Shown piece by piece: positions 49,747 through 61,278 of a stretch of 64,000 bases of DNA. Source of the DNA: Streptantibioticus ferralitis (GTDB taxonomy: Bacteria > Actinomycetota > Actinomycetes > Streptomycetales > Streptomycetaceae); the NCBI RefSeq assembly GCF_029223525.1, contig NZ_JARHTQ010000012.1:1-64000 (forward strand), written 5' to 3'. Position 1 is the first letter of the stretch; the number at the start of each line of letters is the position of its first letter. Under the pieces are notes generated by a model. It did no database searches and had not been told where the DNA came from. It saw only the letters and a list, made by a program, of their open reading frames with translations. The position numbers were made by a program, and so were the translations under genes.

Positions 49747-51141
49747 TCACTCCCTCCGGGACAGCAGCCATGGTTCGACGACACCGAGCCCGCGTACCGG
49801 GCGCCGCCACATCGGCTGCAGTGCGAACCGGTACTTCTCGTCCGCGGAGGCATCGGCCTCGGAGACCGGCGCATCGCCCGACGCGCCCAGCGCCTCGGCG
49901 AACTCCCCGTCGACCAGGACGGCGTCCCGCGGCGCTATCGAGGTGAGCCGGCTCGCCAGGTTCACCGTCGTGCCGAACACATCGCCCATCCGGGTCGTCA
50001 CCGTCCCGAAGGCCATGCCGACCCGCAGCGCGGGCATCGTCTCGTCGCCGGTCATGGTCTCGATCAGCCGCATCCCGATCTCGGCGGCGATCCCGGGGTC
50101 GTCGGCCACGAACAGCACCTCGTCGCCGAGGGTCTTGATCAGCCGTCCGCCGTGCGCGGCCACCAGGTCGGCGGAGGTGGTCTCGAACGCCTCCACCAGC
50201 TCGCCGAGTTCCTCCTCCTCCAGACGCCGGGTGAGCCGGGTGAAACCGACCAGGTCGGCGAAGCCGACCGCCAGCCGACGGCTCACCGCCTCCTCGTCGT
50301 CGGACCGGGCGATGCGGCTGGTGGCGGCGGCGAGCTGACGCCGCCACACGTAGACCAGGAACTCCTCCAGTTCCGGCAGGAGCAGTTCGACCAGCGGATA
50401 CGCGACCTCGGCCCGGGTCATGCCCGGCTCCGGCGGCTCGGTGAGCCCCTCCAGGAAGGAGTCGGTCTGCCAGTCGGCGAGCCGGGCCGTGGTCTGGCCG
50501 GTGGACCGGGCGACCTGCACCGCCATCGACTCGCTGAGCAGCCCGGCCTCCACGAGTCCGGAGAGCCGCCGCAGTGCCAGCACATCCGCCTCGGTGAGCG
50601 CCTTGGCCTGGCCGATGTCGGCGAAGCCCATCGCACGCCAGAAGCGCGAGGCCAACTCCATCGAGACACCCGCACTGCGTGCCGCCTGGAAGGGCGTGTA
50701 CTGGCGGTCGGCGCCCAGGATCATCTGCTCCAGACGCAGCGCCAGCGGGTTCTCGCCGTTGGGCGCCTCCTGCTCGTCAGACGGTTCCCGCTCTTCCGGC
50801 ACTTCCCGCTCGTCCGGTGCTTCCCGCTCGTCCGGTGCTTCCTGCCGGTCCGCGTCTGATGGCCGGCGCTCGCCCGGCGTCTCGCCGCCGCCCGGTGTAC
50901 CCGACGGCTCGAACTCGCCCGGCGTCTCGCGCCCGCCCGGTGCACCCGACGGCTCGGACTCGCCCGGCGTCTCGCGCCCGCCCGGTGCACCCGACGGCTC
51001 GAACTCGCCCGGCGTCTCGCGCCCGCCCGGTGTACCCGACGGCTCGAACTCGTCCGGCGCCCGGCGCTCGCCCGGCGATTGAGACGCGCCGGAACCGCCA
51101 GCCGCGTCGTGCGGCGAGTTCGCCGCGTTCTCCGCGGTCAC
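49747..51141 (-). CDS. cya: Class III adenylate cyclase
   Basis: A 464-residue cytosolic cyclase making cAMP. The catalytic domain is C-terminal (about residues 285-450): metal site VGFADLVGFTRLT, then GRLIKTLGDEVLFVADDP and MGDVFGTTVNLASRL. A helical regulatory region precedes it. The N-terminal ~125 residues are low complexity: four 15-residue repeats (RETPGEFEPSGAPGG type) and then a Glu-rich REAPDE repeat. I chose GTG 51141, preceded by AGGGGG. In streptomycetes Cya affects germination and development. Confidence 0.92.
   Translation of the reverse strand: MTAENAANSPHDAAGGSGASQSPGERRAPDEFEPSGTPGGRETPGEFEPSGAPGGRETPGESEPSGAPGGRETPGEFEPSGTPGGGETPGERRPSDADRQEAPDEREAPDEREVPEEREPSDEQEAPNGENPLALRLEQMILGADRQYTPFQAARSAGVSMELASRFWRAMGFADIGQAKALTEADVLALRRLSGLVEAGLLSESMAVQVARSTGQTTARLADWQTDSFLEGLTEPPEPGMTRAEVAYPLVELLLPELEEFLVYVWRRQLAAATSRIARSDDEEAVSRRLAVGFADLVGFTRLTRRLEEEELGELVEAFETTSADLVAAHGGRLIKTLGDEVLFVADDPGIAAEIGMRLIETMTGDETMPALRVGMAFGTVTTRMGDVFGTTVNLASRLTSIAPRDAVLVDGEFAEALGASGDAPVSEADASADEKYRFALQPMWRRPVRGLGVVEPWLLSRRE
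50780..51070 (-). repeat. Minisatellite within the cya N terminus
   Basis: A 45-bp unit repeats about four times between 50876 and 51070, in frame, encoding [RG]ETPGE[FS]EPSG[TA]PGG. A second, 18-bp repeat (TCCCGCTCGTCCGG type, encoding REAPDE) follows at about 50790-50860. Both keep the frame, so copy number can change without breaking the gene. Confidence 0.8.
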
Positions 51142-51342
51142 CGGCCGCCCCCTGCCTGATCCCTGACCACTGCCCTTCCGATCACTGGGGTCCCGGGCCT
51201 GGACATCAGCAGCGGACGCCGCGGGCCCCGGAGAACGTCCCGTCAACAATACGGCAGTGTGCCGTAGCTCACGCTCGCGCCACCGCGTGGGGCGCCACCC
51301 TCGGCCATCACACCCACCATCGCCGATCGCCTCCCGGTCCGC

Positions 51343-52266
51343 TCAGCCTGCCGATCCGCCGTCCGCCGCCGGACGTACATGGACGACGTCGCCCGCGCCG
51401 ACCGACTCCTCCCGCCCTTCCGCGGAGATCACCAGTCGACCGTCGGAGTCCACCGCGACCGCCTCGCCGACCAGCTCGCGCCCGCCGGGCAGTTCGGCGC
51501 GAACCGTGCGGCCGAGCGTCGCGCAGCCCGCCGCGTACGCCTCCTGCAGCCGGGACCGGTGCGGGTCGCCGTCCGCCGCCCGCCACTCCTGGTACCACTG
51601 GGCGATCGAGCGCAGCACCGCCCGCAGCAGCGGGTCGCGGTCCACGCCCGGCGCTCCGGCGAGGGCCAGCGAGGTGGCGGTGGGCACCGGCAGCTCGTCC
51701 TCGCGCAGGGTGACGTTGAGCCCTACGCCGATCACGATGCCGGTGTCGTCGGCCCGCTCGGCCAGGATCCCGGCGGCCTTTCGCTCCTCGCCGGGTGGGG
51801 TCTCCCCCGGACGGAGCTTGTCGGAGTCCTTGGGGACCTTCACCAGCAGGTCGTTGGGCCATTTCAGGGCGGTGTCGATACCCGCCGTACGGGACACGGC
51901 GGTGGCGGTGGCGACCCCGGCGAGCAGCGGCAGCCAACCCCACCGGTCCACCGGCAGCGCGGCGTTCCCGTCCGGCGTCGGCAGACCGGGTCGGAGCAGT
52001 ATGGAGAAGAACAGACCGGAGCGGGCGGGTGCCGTCCAGCGGCGTTCCAGGCGGCCGCGCCCGGCGGACTGCTCCTCGGCGATCAGCACCGCGCCCTCGG
52101 CGGCGCCCGCCTTGGCCCGCGCCACCAGGTCGGTGTTGGTGGAGCCGGTGGCCGCGACCACGTCCAGCGAGGTCCACAGTCCCGAGGGGGTGAGCAGCGC
52201 GTGGCGCAACGCGGTCTCGTTGAGCGGCGGCCGCTCCAGGTCCGACCAGCGGTTAGAGGAGGTCAT
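51343..52266 (-). CDS. birA: Biotin--[acetyl-CoA-carboxylase] ligase
   Basis: A 307-residue biotin protein ligase. The catalytic motif [12 protein letters not shown] follows EEQSA, and the core LKWPNDLLV and GVGLNV are intact. An SH3-like C-terminal domain closes it. No N-terminal DNA-binding HTH is present, so it is monofunctional rather than a repressor. It is divergent from pccB, and the biotin carboxyl carrier domain it should modify is in AccA at 55999. Confidence 0.95.
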   Translation of the reverse strand: MTSSNRWSDLERPPLNETALRHALLTPSGLWTSLDVVAATGSTNTDLVARAKAGAAEGAVLIAEEQSAGRGRLERRWTAPARSGLFFSILLRPGLPTPDGNAALPVDRWGWLPLLAGVATATAVSRTAGIDTALKWPNDLLVKVPKDSDKLRPGETPPGEERKAAGILAERADDTGIVIGVGLNVTLREDELPVPTATSLALAGAPGVDRDPLLRAVLRSIAQWYQEWRAADGDPHRSRLQEAYAAGCATLGRTVRAELPGGRELVGEAVAVDSDGRLVISAEGREESVGAGDVVHVRPAADGGSAG

Positions 52267-52425
52267 ACCCGCAGCCTAGGGGGCGCGCCCACGGAGTGTG
52301 GCCAACGCCGCAGTGCCCACCCGGCACACGCGCCGTTACGCTACGAAACAGCGTTACCCGCCAGTCACCTGTGCCCGTACGACAGCATCGACGAGACACC
52401 GACGAGAGCAGGAGAGCCGCCTGAG

Positions 52426-54024
52426 ATGGCCGAGCTGGAGAACGCCCCGGAAACCGGGGTAAGCAGTCATACGACCGCCGGCAAGCTGGCGGACCTGCGC
52501 CGTCGCATCGACGAAGCCACCCACGCGGGCTCCGAGCGGGCGGTGGAGAAGCAGCACGCGAAGGGCAAGCTGACCGCACGCGAACGGGTCACCATGCTGC
52601 TGGACGAGGGCTCGTTCGTGGAACTCGACGAGTTCGCCAGGCACCGTTCGACCAACTTCGGCCTGGAGAAGAACCGCCCGTACGGCGACGGCGTCGTCAC
52701 CGGTTACGGCACGGTGGACGGCCGCCCGGTGGCGGTGTTCTCGCAGGACTTCACGGTCTTCGGCGGCGCCCTGGGCGAGGTGTTCGGCGAGAAGATCGTC
52801 AAGGTCATGGACTTCGCGCTGAAGACCGGCTGCCCGGTCATCGGCATCAACGACTCCGGCGGCGCCCGCATCCAGGAGGGTGTGGTCTCGCTGGGCATGT
52901 ACGGCGAGATCTTCCGCCGCAACACCCATGCGTCGGGCGTGATTCCGCAGATCTCGCTGATCATGGGTCCGTGTGCGGGCGGTGCGGTGTACTCGCCCGC
53001 GATCACCGACTTCGTGGTGATGGTCGACCAGACGTCGCACATGTTCATCACCGGGCCCGACGTGATCAAGACTGTCACCGGGGAGGACGTGGGTTTCGAG
53101 GAGCTGGGCGGCGCCCGCAGCCACAGCACCAAGTCCGGCAACGCCCACCACATGGCGGGCGACGAGAAGGACGCCATCGAGTTCGTCAAGGCGCTGCTGG
53201 CCTACCTGCCGAGCAACAACCTGCAGGAGCCACCGGCGTTCGCCGAGGAGGCCGACCTCTCGGTCACCGACGCGGATCTGGAACTGGACGCCCTGATCCC
53301 GGACTCCGCCAACCAGCCCTACGACATGCACACGGTCTTCGAGCATGTCCTGGACGACGGTGAATTCCTGGAAACCCAGGCGCTGTTCGCGCCGAACATC
53401 GTCACCGGCTTCGGCCGGGTCGAAGGACACCCGGTCGGCGTGGTCGGCAACCAGCCCATGCAGTTCGCCGGTTGCCTGGACATCGACGCCTCGGAGAAGG
53501 CGGCACGGTTCGTCCGGACCTGCGACAGCTTCAACATCCCGGTGCTGACCTTCGTCGACGTACCCGGCTTCCTGCCCGGTACCGACCAGGAGTGGAACGG
53601 CATCATCCGGCGCGGCGCCAAGCTGATCTACGCATACGCCGAGGCGACCGTTCCGCTGATCACCGTGATCACGCGCAAGGCGTACGGCGGCGCGTACGAC
53701 GTCATGGGCTCCAAGCACCTCGGCGCGGACCTCAACCTGGCCTGGCCCACCGCCCAGATCGCGGTGATGGGCGCCCAGGGCGCGGTGAACATCCTGCACC
53801 GCCGCAGCCTGGCGGAGGCCGCCGATCCGGAGGCGCTGCGCAAGGAACTGATCACCGAGTACGAGGACGCGCTGCTCAACCCGTACATCGCGGCCGAGCG
53901 CGGTTACGTCGACGCGGTCATCCCGCCGTCCGAGACCCGTACCCACATCGTCAAGGCACTGCGGACGCTGCGGAACAAGCGCGAGAGCCTGCCGCCCAAG
54001 AAGCACGGCAACATCCCGCTCTAA
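52426..54024 (+). CDS. pccB: Acyl-CoA (propionyl/acetyl-CoA) carboxylase beta subunit
   Basis: A 532-residue carboxyltransferase. It moves the carboxyl group from carboxybiotin to propionyl- or acetyl-CoA, giving methylmalonyl- or malonyl-CoA for fatty acids and polyketides. Crotonase-like N and C halves carry [12 protein letters not shown] and [12 protein letters not shown] (first oxyanion region) and [21 protein letters not shown] (second). The residue setting acyl preference is Asp in [14 protein letters not shown], typical of PccB. ATG 52426 follows AGGAGAG. It is followed by the epsilon subunit gene after 26 bp. Confidence 0.96.
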   Translation: MAELENAPETGVSSHTTAGKLADLRRRIDEATHAGSERAVEKQHAKGKLTARERVTMLLDEGSFVELDEFARHRSTNFGLEKNRPYGDGVVTGYGTVDGRPVAVFSQDFTVFGGALGEVFGEKIVKVMDFALKTGCPVIGINDSGGARIQEGVVSLGMYGEIFRRNTHASGVIPQISLIMGPCAGGAVYSPAITDFVVMVDQTSHMFITGPDVIKTVTGEDVGFEELGGARSHSTKSGNAHHMAGDEKDAIEFVKALLAYLPSNNLQEPPAFAEEADLSVTDADLELDALIPDSANQPYDMHTVFEHVLDDGEFLETQALFAPNIVTGFGRVEGHPVGVVGNQPMQFAGCLDIDASEKAARFVRTCDSFNIPVLTFVDVPGFLPGTDQEWNGIIRRGAKLIYAYAEATVPLITVITRKAYGGAYDVMGSKHLGADLNLAWPTAQIAVMGAQGAVNILHRRSLAEAADPEALRKELITEYEDALLNPYIAAERGYVDAVIPPSETRTHIVKALRTLRNKRESLPPKKHGNIPL

Positions 54025-54050
54025 GTCCGGTACCTGGAAAGGCCATTGAC

Positions 54051-54257
54051 ATGATCAAGGTCGTACGGGGCAATCCGACCCCTGAGGAGCTGGCCGCCGC
54101 GCTGGCGGTGGTACAGGCGCGCGCGGCGGCCGTCCCGGGCGGGACGGGCGGCGCGCGCCCGCTGGACGCATGGGCCGACCCCGCGCGCAACATCCCGCTG
54201 CGCCGGGTGCCACGGCCGGGCCCGGCGGCCTGGCGCAGCACGTACTGGCCGTACTGA
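54051..54257 (+). CDS. pccE: Acyl-CoA carboxylase epsilon subunit
   Basis: A 68-residue protein with the epsilon-subunit signature: [21 protein letters not shown] at the N terminus and an aromatic C-terminal end AWRSTYWPY. In streptomycetes this subunit stimulates the AccA-PccB complex. It follows pccB in the same operon. Confidence 0.92.
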   Translation: MIKVVRGNPTPEELAAALAVVQARAAAVPGGTGGARPLDAWADPARNIPLRRVPRPGPAAWRSTYWPY

Positions 54258-54301
54258 GGGCCGTCATGCCCATCGGGCACTGACGGTACTGACCAGATAC
54301 C

Positions 54302-54335
54302 GGCCGCGTCTGAGTACCCGTACTCAGGCGCGGCC
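54302..54335 (+). terminator. Hairpin between pccE and the small membrane-protein gene
   Basis: GGCCGCGTCTGAGTAC (54302-54317) pairs with GTACTCAGGCGCGGCC (54320-54335), one G-T wobble, CC centre. It follows pccE by 45 bp and precedes the 42-residue gene by 27 bp; the core TGAGTACCCGTACTCA could also be an operator. Confidence 0.6.
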
Positions 54336-54361
54336 CGGCCTGCCGGACGCACGATCGACCC

Positions 54362-54490
54362 ATGCTCTGGTCCGATCGCGACGAACAGCCCGAGGAGATA
54401 CAGCGGGCGCAGGCGATGCTCCGACGGGCCGGATTCATGATCGCGGTCGTCCTGCCGCTGATCATGGCGATCGCGTTCTGTCGAGGTTGA
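54362..54490 (+). CDS. 42-residue small membrane protein between pccE and maf
   Basis: An ATG at 54362 opens [20 protein letters not shown], then [22 protein letters not shown]: an acidic amphipathic N-terminal segment and one hydrophobic helix. A protein of this form in this position is recalled from other streptomycetes. A hairpin lies just upstream and maf follows after about 60 bp. Function unknown. Confidence 0.6.
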   Translation: MLWSDRDEQPEEIQRAQAMLRRAGFMIAVVLPLIMAIAFCRG

Positions 54491-54549
54491 GCACCGCTGC
54501 GCTCGGGGCCGGTCCCACGCACGACCGCGGTCTGACTACCCTGATGGCC

Positions 54550-55149
54550 ATGACCGCTGCGCGTCCCCTCGTTCTCGCCTCCGCCTCCCCGGCCCGTCTT
54601 GGGCTGCTCAAGCAGGCCGGACTCGACCCCAAGATCGTGGTCAGCGGCGTCGACGAGGACGCGATCAGCGCACCGACCCCGGCCGAGCTGGCGCGCCTCC
54701 TCGCCGAGGCCAAGGCAGCCGCCGTGGCGGACGGACTGACCGGCGGCGAACTCGTCATCGGCTGCGACTCGGTACTGGACCTCGACGGCAGCCCGCTGGG
54801 CAAGCCGCGCGACGCCGCCGACGCGACGGCGCGCTGGCGGGCCATGCGCGGCCGTACCGGCGTGCTGCGTACCGGGCACTGTGTGATCGACACCGCGAGC
54901 GGCCGGCAGGCCAGCGAGACCGCCTCCACGACCGTGCGGTTCGGGACCCCGGACGACACCGAGATCGAGGCGTACGTGGCCAGCGGCGAACCGCTCTATG
55001 TGGCGGGCGCGTTCACCCTCGACGGCCGGTCGGCTCCGTTCATCGACGGCATCGACGGCGACCCGGGCAACGTCATCGGCCTGTCGCTTCCCCTGCTGCG
55101 CCGTCTGCTGGCCGAACTGGGCATCCGCATCACGGACTTGTGGGGCTAG
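54550..55149 (+). CDS. maf: Maf family nucleoside triphosphate pyrophosphatase
   Basis: A 199-residue house-cleaning NTP pyrophosphatase. The phosphate-binding start [19 protein letters not shown], the acidic motif VSGVDED and [16 protein letters not shown] are typical of the actinobacterial branch. ATGs at 54544 and 54550 are both possible; neither has a clear Shine-Dalgarno. Its last 20 bp overlap the convergent membrane-protein gene. Confidence 0.92.
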   Translation: MTAARPLVLASASPARLGLLKQAGLDPKIVVSGVDEDAISAPTPAELARLLAEAKAAAVADGLTGGELVIGCDSVLDLDGSPLGKPRDAADATARWRAMRGRTGVLRTGHCVIDTASGRQASETASTTVRFGTPDDTEIEAYVASGEPLYVAGAFTLDGRSAPFIDGIDGDPGNVIGLSLPLLRRLLAELGIRITDLWG

Positions 55150-55579
55150 GGGTCCCTCCGGCCTCCGGCGCGACGCCGTTGTTCGCCGCGCCGATCTCGG
55201 CGTAGAGCACCAGCGTCGCCACCACCAGGCCGAGCGTCACCATCATCGCGACGAACGCCGGCCAGCCGACCATCCCGACGACGGCCGCCCCGAGAAGGCC
55301 GTGCAGCACGGCGCAGACGACCAGCACGATACGGGCGAAGCGGCCGGGGGCACGGTCGGTTACGGCGGTACGTATCGCTATCGCGGCGCAGAACAGCAGG
55401 AACACAGCGAAGGCCGCACCGGCCGCGAAGGCCCCCGCCGACATGGCTCCGGGCGCCAGGCCGCCGAGCGACATGCTTTGACGTTTCACCGCCAACCCGA
55501 GCACGAGGTTGATGAACGCGATGACGAACGCCTCGATGATCAGCACGCCCGCCGCGACCGCCACCACCGGTCTGCGCAT
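55130..55579 (-). CDS. Four-helix membrane protein
   Basis: A 149-residue integral membrane protein with four predicted helices ([82 protein letters not shown]). The length and location between maf and accA are those of a conserved streptomycete membrane protein (recalled). ATG 55579 follows GGAGG. It converges on maf with a 20-bp overlap. Function unknown. Confidence 0.83.
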   Translation of the reverse strand: MRRPVVAVAAGVLIIEAFVIAFINLVLGLAVKRQSMSLGGLAPGAMSAGAFAAGAAFAVFLLFCAAIAIRTAVTDRAPGRFARIVLVVCAVLHGLLGAAVVGMVGWPAFVAMMVTLGLVVATLVLYAEIGAANNGVAPEAGGTPSPTSP

Positions 55580-55998
55580 CCTCCCCCACCTCCCTTAGGC
55601 CGTGGGGACACCCCTCGGCCCCTCGTTACCGCCGGTATCGGCAGGGCTGACGCTACTAACGGGTAATGGCGGGGACAAGAGGTGTGCGGTAGGGGTCCTG
55701 AGGGGCTCTGCCGCCGTCATCCTTCCGAGCGCCAACACCCGGCAAACTTTCCGCCCTGGAATCGTGGAATTCCCACAAAGAATCCGGGCTACACCTGCCG
55801 CCCCGGCACTCCGTGCGAACCCCGCCACAAGGCCGGTGATCAGTGGCGAATTCCGGGCGTACCTTGGTGCGACAAGGGCTCAGGCGTCGCCCGACGATGT
55901 GGCACCACCCTGCGTGTGGGCAAGGTCACCCATAGGGGTGGCTCGGCACGACGTGTCGGCAGTCCCTAAACTCACCTTGTTTCAAGGAGGGAGCCATC
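55580..55998. other. Divergent upstream region of accA
   Basis: 419 bp with no supported gene. It must contain the accA promoter; CTAAACTCACCTTG (55965-55978) contains TAAACT, a fair -10 for a short leader. The strong site AAGGAGGGAG precedes the accA start. Confidence 0.45.
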
Positions 55999-57771
<1,773 letters not shown>

Positions 57772-57786
57772 GGCAGTAGCGCGTGG

Positions 57787-57820
57787 GTGGGCCCCGGCCG
57801 AGATCTCGGCCGGGGCCCAC
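57787..57820 (+). terminator. 34-bp palindromic terminator after accA
   Basis: A perfect 34-bp palindrome (GTGGGCCCCGGCCGAGA and its complement) beginning 16 bp after the accA stop. As RNA it folds into about a 15-bp stem with a four-base loop. Confidence 0.85.
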
Positions 57821-57912
57821 ACTGTTCTCGGACGAGACCGCTTCCAGCCGCGCAATGGGATTGTGGAGGCCAGGAGAGTTCAGGGGGCCGGGGCACAGGA
57901 AGGGTCGGGGCG

Positions 57913-58527
57913 ATGGCGAAGCCGATGCGGGCGGATGCACGGCGCAACTACGAGCGGCTGGTGGCGGAGGCCAAGACCGCGTTCCTGGAGCAGGGCACCA
58001 ACGCCTCGCTGGAGGACATCGCACGCCGGGCCCGGGTGGGCATCGGCACCCTCTACCGGCACTTCCCCTGCCGTATCGCGCTGATCGACGCGGTGTACCA
58101 GGAGGAGGTGGACAAGCTCGTCGCCCGCGCCGACGAACTGGCCGACGCCGAGGACCCGTTCGAGGGGCTGGCCGAATGGCTACGGGCGGTGTTGCGGCAC
58201 GCCAGCACGTACCGCGGCCTGGCCGCCTCCCTGATGGAATCGGACCGCGCGCCGGGGGCAGGCGCCACGATGACCGCGTGCAAGGTCCCGATGCGCAACG
58301 CGGGCGGCGCGCTGCTGACACGGGCCCAACAGGCCGGGCTGGTACGCGAGGACACGAACATCCCCGACCTGTTGCAGCTCACTCATGTCATCGGGCTCGC
58401 GGCGGAAAAGACCCCCGACGACCCGGAAATCGCCGAGCGCCTCCTCACCCTGGCGTTGGACGGTCTGCGGTTCCACCGCGTCCCGCCGGTGGATGCCGCT
58501 CGGAACCCCAGCCGAACGGCCCCGTAA
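57913..58527 (+). CDS. TetR-family regulator downstream of accA
   Basis: A 204-residue regulator. The HTH (residues 10-56) reads ARRNYERLVAEAKTAFLEQGTNASLEDIARRARVGIGTLYRHFP. The C-terminal SbtR-like domain is helical (DPFEGLAEWLRAVLRHASTYRGLAASLMES). ATG 57913 is the family-consistent start (MAKPMRADARRNY). It is convergent with the DeoR gene, 7 bp apart. Target unknown; upstream of its gene is the accA terminator, so it has its own promoter. Confidence 0.88.
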   Translation: MAKPMRADARRNYERLVAEAKTAFLEQGTNASLEDIARRARVGIGTLYRHFPCRIALIDAVYQEEVDKLVARADELADAEDPFEGLAEWLRAVLRHASTYRGLAASLMESDRAPGAGATMTACKVPMRNAGGALLTRAQQAGLVREDTNIPDLLQLTHVIGLAAEKTPDDPEIAERLLTLALDGLRFHRVPPVDAARNPSRTAP

Positions 58528-58534
58528 CCCGGAA

Positions 58535-59497
58535 CTACCGCCTGCGCGGGGCCAGATCGGCGACCCGGCCCGGTGCGGACTGCTCCGGCGGGAGCGGGGC
58601 ACTGCGCAGTGCCGCGCCCGGCTGGCCGCCACCCGGCCGGACATGCCGCCGCGGGCCCGGTACCGGAACGTCCCTGCGGGTCCGGCCGCCACCGGTCTCA
58701 CCGCCGTCGGACGGTGAGACAGAGGCAACGGTGATACGCACCCCGCAGTCGGCGAGCGCCTGCAGTTCGGTCGCCGCGCGGTCGTCGCCCATCGGCGGCT
58801 CGTCGGTGACCAGATGGGTTATGACGTCGGACGGCACGGTCTGGAACATGGTGTCGGTACCGAGCTTGCTGTGATCGGCCAGCACGACGACCTCGGCGGC
58901 CGCCTGGACCAGGGCGCGGTCCACGCTCGCGGAGAGCATGTTGGAGGTGGACAGACCGCGCTCCGCGGTGAGGCCGCTGCCGGACAGGAACGCCCGGGTC
59001 ACCCGCAGCCCCTGCAGGGACTGCTCGGCCCCGCTGCCGACCAGCGCGTAGTTCGAGCCGCGCAGTGTGCCACCGGTCATGACGACTTCGACCCGGTTGG
59101 CGTGCGCCAACGCCTGTGCCACCAAGAGGGAGTTGGTCACTACTGTGAGTCCGGGAATGCGCGCGAGCCGACGGGCCAGCTCCTGCGTGGTGGTCCCGGC
59201 GCCTACGACAATGGCCTCGCCCTCTTCGACGAGACCGGCCGCGAGATCGGCGATCGCCGTCTTCTCCGCGGTCGCTAGATGGGTCTTCTGCGGAAAGCCG
59301 GATTCCCTGGTGAAGCCGCCCGGCAGCACGGCACCACCGTGCCGACGGTCGAGCAGTCCTTCTGCCTCAAGCGCCCGCACGTCCCGCCGTACGGTCACTT
59401 CGGAGGTCTGGACGACGCGGGCGAGTTCACGGAGCGAGACCGCCCCGTTCGCTCGCACCATTTCGAGGATCAACTGACGACGTTCTGCTGCGAACAC
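58535..59497 (-). CDS. DeoR/GlpR-family transcriptional regulator
   Basis: A 320-residue sugar-type regulator: DeoR HTH (residues 6-60, RRQLILEMVRANGAVSLRELARVVQTSEVTVRRDV) and the effector domain with GAGTTTQELARRL and the LADHSKLG segment. The last ~55 residues (GGGRTRRDVPVPGPRRHVRP onward) are a basic Pro/Gly-rich tail beyond the usual ~255-260-residue family end; a stop-codon loss into downstream DNA is likely. GTG start at 59497. Adjacent regulatory targets are not evident. Confidence 0.87.
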   Translation of the reverse strand: MFAAERRQLILEMVRANGAVSLRELARVVQTSEVTVRRDVRALEAEGLLDRRHGGAVLPGGFTRESGFPQKTHLATAEKTAIADLAAGLVEEGEAIVVGAGTTTQELARRLARIPGLTVVTNSLLVAQALAHANRVEVVMTGGTLRGSNYALVGSGAEQSLQGLRVTRAFLSGSGLTAERGLSTSNMLSASVDRALVQAAAEVVVLADHSKLGTDTMFQTVPSDVITHLVTDEPPMGDDRAATELQALADCGVRITVASVSPSDGGETGGGRTRRDVPVPGPRRHVRPGGGQPGAALRSAPLPPEQSAPGRVADLAPRRR

Positions 59498-59610
59498 GAA
59501 ACTGACAGTAATGCCAACAGGCGTCTACTTTCAGCAGTTTGCACCAATTAACAGAAGTTGTTCATGTGCGCACCGTGCGAGTGCTATAGGCAGTGGGAGC
59601 GCCGGGCGTG

Positions 59611-61056
59611 CTACGCGCTGGTCGTCTTGCGGTTGTGCAACTGACGGGCCACCTCCGCGACCGACCCGGACAGCGACGGGTAGACGGTGAACGCGTTGGC
59701 GATCTGCTCGACCGTCAGGTTGTTGTCGACCGCGATCGAAATCGGGTGGATCAACTCGCTGGCACGTGGCGCGACCACCACGCCGCCGACCACGATGCCG
59801 GTGCCCGGACGGCAGAACAGCTTGACGAAGCCGTCCCTGATGCCCTGCATCTTCGCACGCGGGTTACGCAGCAGCGGCAGCTTCACCATCCGTGCGTCGA
59901 TGATGCCGTTGTCCACGTCCGCCTGGCTGTAACCGACGGTGGCGATCTCCGGGTCGGTGAAGACGTTCGCCGACACCGTCTTCAGGTTCAGCGGAGCGAC
60001 CGCGTCACCGAGGAAGTGGTACATCGCGATCCGGCCCTGCATCGCGGCCACCGACGCCAGCGCGAGCACGCCGGTGCAGTCGCCCGCGGCGTAGACGCCA
60101 GGGGCGGTGGTCCGCGAGACCTTGTCGGTCCAGATGTGTCCGGACTCCTTCAGCTTGACGCCGGCTTCCTCCAAGCCGATTTCGGCGCTGTTCGGGATCG
60201 ATCCGACCGCCATCAGGCAGTGCGTGCCGCTGATCACCCGGCCGTCGGCCAGCGTCACCTCGACCCGGTCGCCGACCCGCTTGGCGGCGGCGGCCCGGGA
60301 GCGGGCCATCACGTTCATACCGCGCCGCCGGAACACGTCCTCCAGCACCGCGGCGGCGTCCGGGTCCTCACCGGGCAGCACCCGGTCACGCGAGGAGACC
60401 AAGGTCACCTTCGAGCCGAGCGCCTGGTACGCACCGGCGAACTCGGCGCCGGTGACACCGGAGCCGACCACGATGAGCTCCTCGGGCAGCTCGTCGAGGT
60501 CGTAGACCTGGGTCCAGTTCAGGATCCGCTCGCCGTCCGGCAGGGCGTCGGGGATCTCCCGCGGGTGCGCGCCGGTCGCGATGAGGACCGCGTCGGCGGT
60601 CAGCGCCTCGGTCGTACCGTCGGCGGCGGTGACGGTCACGGTGCGCGTGCCGTCCGGCGCCTGCTGCGGCTCCAGACGGCCGCGGCCACGCAGCACCCGG
60701 CCGCCGGCGCGGGTGACGGCGGCGGTGATGTCGTGCGACTGGGCGAGCGCGAGGCGCTTCACCCGGCGGTTGACCTTGCCCAGGTCGACTCCGACGACCC
60801 GGGCGGACTGTTCGAGCGCGGGCGTATCGTCCGCCACGATGATGCCGAGCTCTTCGTAGGAAGAGTCGAAGGTCGTCATGACCTCGGCTGTGGCGATCAA
60901 CGTCTTCGACGGTACGCAGTCGGTGAGTACCGACGCCCCGCCCAGGCCGTCGCAGTCAACGACGGTCACCTCCGCGCCCAGTTGGGCCGCGACCAGCGCC
61001 GCCTCGTATCCGCCGGGTCCGCCACCGATGATCACGATCCGAGTCACGTGCTCCAT
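59611..61056 (-). CDS. lpdA: NAD(P)H quinone dehydrogenase, LpdA type
   Basis: A 481-residue flavoprotein of the disulfide-reductase fold. FAD-binding IIGGGPGGYEAALVAAQLG, NAD-binding VVGSGVTGAEFAGAYQALG, YAAGDCTG and the C-terminal dimer domain are intact. The redox motif GGTCLNxGC of lipoamide dehydrogenase is here GGASVLTDC: the first cysteine is absent, so no active disulfide. This is the hallmark of the mycobacterial LpdA (Rv3303c) group, which reduces quinones. ATG 61056, or GTG 61047. Confidence 0.92.
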   Translation of the reverse strand: MEHVTRIVIIGGGPGGYEAALVAAQLGAEVTVVDCDGLGGASVLTDCVPSKTLIATAEVMTTFDSSYEELGIIVADDTPALEQSARVVGVDLGKVNRRVKRLALAQSHDITAAVTRAGGRVLRGRGRLEPQQAPDGTRTVTVTAADGTTEALTADAVLIATGAHPREIPDALPDGERILNWTQVYDLDELPEELIVVGSGVTGAEFAGAYQALGSKVTLVSSRDRVLPGEDPDAAAVLEDVFRRRGMNVMARSRAAAAKRVGDRVEVTLADGRVISGTHCLMAVGSIPNSAEIGLEEAGVKLKESGHIWTDKVSRTTAPGVYAAGDCTGVLALASVAAMQGRIAMYHFLGDAVAPLNLKTVSANVFTDPEIATVGYSQADVDNGIIDARMVKLPLLRNPRAKMQGIRDGFVKLFCRPGTGIVVGGVVVAPRASELIHPISIAVDNNLTVEQIANAFTVYPSLSGSVAEVARQLHNRKTTSA

Positions 61057-61278
61057 TGTCCCGCACGCGGGCCCTTCCTCTCTCCTCGGGGCTGCCTGCG
61101 GGATGCTCCGGGCTCCCTGCGGGATGTTTCCCGGCTCTCCCTGGAGGGCGGTTCGGAGCTCCCTGCGGAGGGCTGGGGAGGGGCGGGGGCGCGCGACGCG
61201 GGGCTGATGTGCGCCGGGGGCCGGGCCTGGCGATCTTGGCGTACCGGGTGCTCAGTTCGTTCCCGTACCCTGTCGGCC

